Below are positions 61,198 to 64,000 of a stretch of 64,000 bases of DNA, piece after piece (within the stretch, counting starts at the first letter, position 1; every line of letters begins with the position of its first letter). The notes under the pieces are model-generated. The model was not told the origin of the DNA and did not search any database. It worked only from the letters and a program-made list of their open reading frames with translations. The position numbers were made by a program, and so were the translations under genes. Source of the stretch: JALEFZ01 sp039820545 (lineage in GTDB: Bacteria; Bacteroidota; Bacteroidia; J057); the NCBI GenBank assembly GCA_039820545.1, contig JBCBPW010000031.1, positions 1 to 64,000 of the forward strand, given 5' to 3'.

Positions 61198-61572
61198 ATG
61201 CGCAAAGCGATCATTATTTTCTTGATCTTGGTATATCAGATGGTCTCTACGGGAGTCACCATCCATGCGCACTATTGTCTGGGCTATCTAGTAGACGTCA
61301 GCCTCTTCCTGGAAGCAGAAAAGTGTACAGATCAACTCTCTATGCCCTGTTGTCAGGATCGCACAGTGTCTGTCAAAATCGAAGATGCCCAGCAAGTTCA
61401 GGAAACGCCTGAATTTTCTCTTCCTATTTTCCTTGCAGTTGTCAGGACCTATCTCCCGACAGAGGAACTAGAAGCATATGGATCTCCTACACGCTTATGT
61501 GCTACAGGAGAAAGCCCTCCTCCTGACCAACCGCCCTTCATCGCCTATCAGGCCCTCCTTTTTTACGGATGA
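61198..61572 (+). CDS. HYC_CC_PP family protein
   Basis: From the ATG at 61198 the protein has 124 residues with a signal sequence. It carries the three landmarks of the family: HYC in HAHYCLGYL, CC in MPCCQD, and PP in SPPPDQPPF. Members occur in Bacteroidota upstream of TonB-dependent receptors and are thought to be linked to metal (perhaps copper) handling; His and paired Cys suit soft-metal binding. The receptor gene follows after 90 bases, so they probably form one operon. Confidence 0.85.
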   Translation: MRKAIIIFLILVYQMVSTGVTIHAHYCLGYLVDVSLFLEAEKCTDQLSMPCCQDRTVSVKIEDAQQVQETPEFSLPIFLAVVRTYLPTEELEAYGSPTRLCATGESPPPDQPPFIAYQALLFYG

Positions 61573-61662
61573 ATATAGGTTCCCTTCTTTTTGCACGCAG
61601 GCATATGACCCCATATGAACTGAGCTAACCTATATGTTTTATTCATCCTATTTTCATTAAGC

Positions 61663-63930
61663 ATGAGAAAGTACCTTCTTTTTATTCTCCTATATATCCC
61701 TCTTATCCTTATTACGCAAGCACAGAGCCTGCACCTTCACGGAATCGTCACTGGAAAAGACATCGACGGAAAAACGATGCCTTTGTCCCATGCAAAAATT
61801 CTGGCTCAACCTGTTTTGGCTGGAACATTTACAGATGAGGAGGGAAAATTTCATTTGATGGCTCCTGAAGGAAGTGAGCGAATCGTCATCCGATACAAAG
61901 GTTTTCAATCGCAGACGGTTGAGTTGGACGGTCAGGAGATGATTTCGATACAGCTAGAAGCGATCAGGCAAGCAGACTCGGTAACCATTACGGCGAGAGA
62001 AAAAAGCTCGGGCATCGATCCCATGTCTACACCCCTGATCGAGACGCTAGACAAAAAAGAATTGCTAAGGGCTGCCTGCTGTAATTTGGGGGAAAGCTTT
62101 GAAACCAATGCTTCTGTAGATGTGAGCTTCGCCAATGCGATCACAGGTGCCAAGCAGATCCAGTTGCTCGGTTTGACAGGTGCTTACACCCAGCTCACCT
62201 TTGAATCCATGCCTGGCATTCGCGGGCTCAATACCAATATCGGCCTTGAACTTATCCCAGGTCCCTGGATTGAAAGCATCCAGATCTCCAAAGGGGCAGG
62301 CTCCGTCGTCAATGGCTACGAGTCCATCGCAGGGCAGATCAATATCGAACTCATCAAGCCACAGGATGGTCCCAAACTGTATATCAATGGCTTTCTTAAT
62401 CAGGGCGGGCGCACAGAATTGAATGTCCATACGAGTCAGAAGCTATCGGACGGCGTCAGCACGAGCCTGCTCCTTCATGGCAGTAGACGGAGGGCAGAGG
62501 TAGATCGCAATGAAGATACCTTTTTGGATATTCCCGATAAATCTCAAGTAAATGTCTTGAATCGGTGGTATTTTTCGGTAAACGAGAGTGTGAATGCACA
62601 AGTAGGCGTACATGCGGTGTATGACTATCGACAGGGAGGACAAGTTCCCAATAGCAATCCTTTGGGTGATCTGGAGTTTGAGCAGGTCAGTCAGATGGTC
62701 CGGGCTTGGACAAAAGTCGCCTGGATCAACCCTAACGACCCTGTCGAAAGTTTGGGCCTCCAAATCATGGGATCGCGATTTCAGCAAAGCTTTTCCTTCC
62801 TCAACTTTGGGTTTAACGACTATTTTACCCTTTACAATGGGGATCAGACGACTTTTTATGTAAATCTCATTTATCAACGCAATCTTTTCAATCCCAATCA
62901 TCAATTGCGGACAGGATTGAGTGGGGTATATGATCGTGTAGAAGAAGATTTGGACAATGATCTGGATGATCAAATCGTAGATCAAGCATTTAGTAGAGAA
63001 GAACGTGTACCTGGAGGTTTTGTGGAGTATACGTATAAGCTCAGGGAAAACTTTCGACTCATCGCCGCGACGAGGGTAGATTATCAAGCACTTTTTGAGC
63101 AGTGGAGTATCCTTCCGCGCTTACATCTGCTATATCGTCCCAATGATTGGACCTCTTTTCGTGCTTCGCTAGGAAAAGGCCAGCGTACCGCCAACATCCT
63201 CGGTGAAAACATGGGCTACTTTGCCTCCAATCGTACCATCAATATTCCCACAGCCGAAACCAATCGTGTGTATGGCCTCCCACAAGAAATTGGATGGAAT
63301 ACAGGCTTCAACTTCATACGTGATTTTCGCATCGCTAAGCGTCCCCTGCAGTTTGTGGCGACGTATTTCTATACATGGTTTGAGCAGATGGCCATTGTGG
63401 ATCTAGATCAAAGTCAACTAGATATTGTCTTCTATGCCTTGGATGGGCCTGCCTTTTCCCACAACCTACAGCTCAACGTGGAGTACGAGCCTGTGGAGGA
63501 TCTGTCCATTCGATTGGCCTACAAATATCAAGATAGCAGGGTCACCTATAGGGATGGTTTGAGACAGCGTCCTTTTGTCCCGCTTCATCGTGGCTTCGCC
63601 AACATCGCTTATCGCACAGCCAATGATTGGAACTTTGATCTGACGGCTCAGTATGTAGGGAGGCAACGCCTCCCAGATGTAGACGAGAATGCGCCTGTGT
63701 CTGCACTTACAGAGAGTCCCGCTTATTGGAATCTTTTGGGGCAGGTCAGCAAGTCCTTCGGCAAGCGATGGGAGGTCTATGTCGGGGGAGAAAATCTCCT
63801 CAATTTCCAGCAACCCAATCCCATTGTCGCTGCGGCTGATACAGACAGTCCCTACTTCGATGCAAGCCGTGTATGGGGGCCGATATTTGGTCGAAATGTA
63901 TATGCAGGATTTAGATTCACCGTCAAATAA
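61663..63930 (+). CDS. TonB-dependent receptor with carboxypeptidase-regulatory-like domain
   Basis: A 755-residue outer-membrane receptor. A signal peptide (ends ITQAQ) is followed by a carboxypeptidase-regulatory-like domain (about 22-105), a plug domain (about 120-235) and a 22-strand barrel to the final VYAGFRFTVK. The plug begins with LLRAACCNLGESFETN, where Cys139-Cys140 could bind a metal, a feature I associate with receptors paired with HYC_CC_PP proteins. The ligand is therefore perhaps a copper or related metal complex, but this is inferred. The gene is complete; 70 bases of non-coding sequence follow to the window end. Confidence 0.9.
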   Translation: MRKYLLFILLYIPLILITQAQSLHLHGIVTGKDIDGKTMPLSHAKILAQPVLAGTFTDEEGKFHLMAPEGSERIVIRYKGFQSQTVELDGQEMISIQLEAIRQADSVTITAREKSSGIDPMSTPLIETLDKKELLRAACCNLGESFETNASVDVSFANAITGAKQIQLLGLTGAYTQLTFESMPGIRGLNTNIGLELIPGPWIESIQISKGAGSVVNGYESIAGQINIELIKPQDGPKLYINGFLNQGGRTELNVHTSQKLSDGVSTSLLLHGSRRRAEVDRNEDTFLDIPDKSQVNVLNRWYFSVNESVNAQVGVHAVYDYRQGGQVPNSNPLGDLEFEQVSQMVRAWTKVAWINPNDPVESLGLQIMGSRFQQSFSFLNFGFNDYFTLYNGDQTTFYVNLIYQRNLFNPNHQLRTGLSGVYDRVEEDLDNDLDDQIVDQAFSREERVPGGFVEYTYKLRENFRLIAATRVDYQALFEQWSILPRLHLLYRPNDWTSFRASLGKGQRTANILGENMGYFASNRTINIPTAETNRVYGLPQEIGWNTGFNFIRDFRIAKRPLQFVATYFYTWFEQMAIVDLDQSQLDIVFYALDGPAFSHNLQLNVEYEPVEDLSIRLAYKYQDSRVTYRDGLRQRPFVPLHRGFANIAYRTANDWNFDLTAQYVGRQRLPDVDENAPVSALTESPAYWNLLGQVSKSFGKRWEVYVGGENLLNFQQPNPIVAAADTDSPYFDASRVWGPIFGRNVYAGFRFTVK

Positions 63931-64000
63931 GCTCTTAACACTTGTAATTTTGACTAATCTATTTTTGGGGGAGCAAAGGCAGTCGCTTGGTGGAATCAGC

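Noticed and set aside
62443..63087. A 214-codon frame on the minus strand
   Set aside because: Antisense to the TonB-dependent receptor barrel; no motif and no independent context.
1..64000. CRISPR array, tRNA, rRNA, prophage or genomic island
   Set aside because: I saw no regularly spaced repeats, no convincing cloverleaf or T-loop sequence in the gaps, no rRNA-like segments and no phage structural genes.

Overview
The window looks like chromosomal DNA of a member of the Bacteroidota, with a moderate GC content (roughly mid-40s percent by eye). The evidence is a carboxy-terminal type IX secretion sorting domain, Bacteroidota-type -7 elements (TAnnTTTG) ahead of several genes, very few Shine-Dalgarno sequences, a LytS-type sensor kinase with a beta-propeller paired with a LytTR regulator, a head-GIN (DUF2807) protein, an HYC_CC_PP protein next to a TonB-dependent receptor, and many lipoproteins with acidic residues after the lipobox Cys. 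A genus cannot be fixed from the sequence alone; a marine or freshwater Saprospiria/Cytophagia-like lineage is a guess.

Layout. 1-11.4 kb: end of ruvX, def, a small conserved ORF with a clear promoter and terminator, nuoA-nuoB without the rest of complex I, a class D beta-lactamase lipoprotein, 3-hydroxyacyl-CoA dehydrogenase, a DoxX-like protein, a minus-strand pair ctlX plus an arginine deiminase homologue, a lytic transglycosylase, malate dehydrogenase and a GT-B glycosyltransferase. 11.4-22 kb: a degenerate receiver protein, a T9SS-exported serine hydrolase, a large zinc metalloprotease, a leucine-rich repeat protein, a Fur-family regulator, a lipoprotein, then a cysteine-dioxygenase/methyltransferase fusion beside a LuxE-like acyl-activating enzyme. 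22-36 kb: an orphan AAA ATPase, a dual-specificity phosphatase, a two-gene ABC exporter, a prolyl-hydroxylase-like oxygenase, an Rpn-type nuclease, an Lrp regulator divergent from histidine decarboxylase, a TPR protein, and thrS-infC. 36-46 kb: AraC regulator plus pirin, a GIN-domain protein, a LytS/LytTR two-component system, then two MhqO-like ring-cleaving dioxygenases flanking a second pirin. 46-64 kb: LolD, a thioesterase, several unknowns (one with a kinase-like fold), an OmpA-family protein with PD40 repeats, an HD-domain protein, purS-pssA, nadD, a DRTGG protein, a methyltransferase, and an HYC_CC_PP/TonB receptor pair at the right end.

Most of the window is ordinary housekeeping and envelope biology. 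No CRISPR array, rRNA, tRNA, prophage or complete insertion sequence was seen. The most unusual items are the thiol dioxygenase-methyltransferase fusion with its LuxE neighbour (19.3-21.8 kb), an uncharacterised kinase-like protein (48.6-49.6 kb), an HD protein with a PNK-like tail that lacks a P-loop (53.9-54.9 kb), the pirin/MhqO cluster, several palindromic REP-like elements between genes, and an orphan terminator at about 59.0 kb that could end a small RNA. I did not find a clear, complete new multi-gene system.
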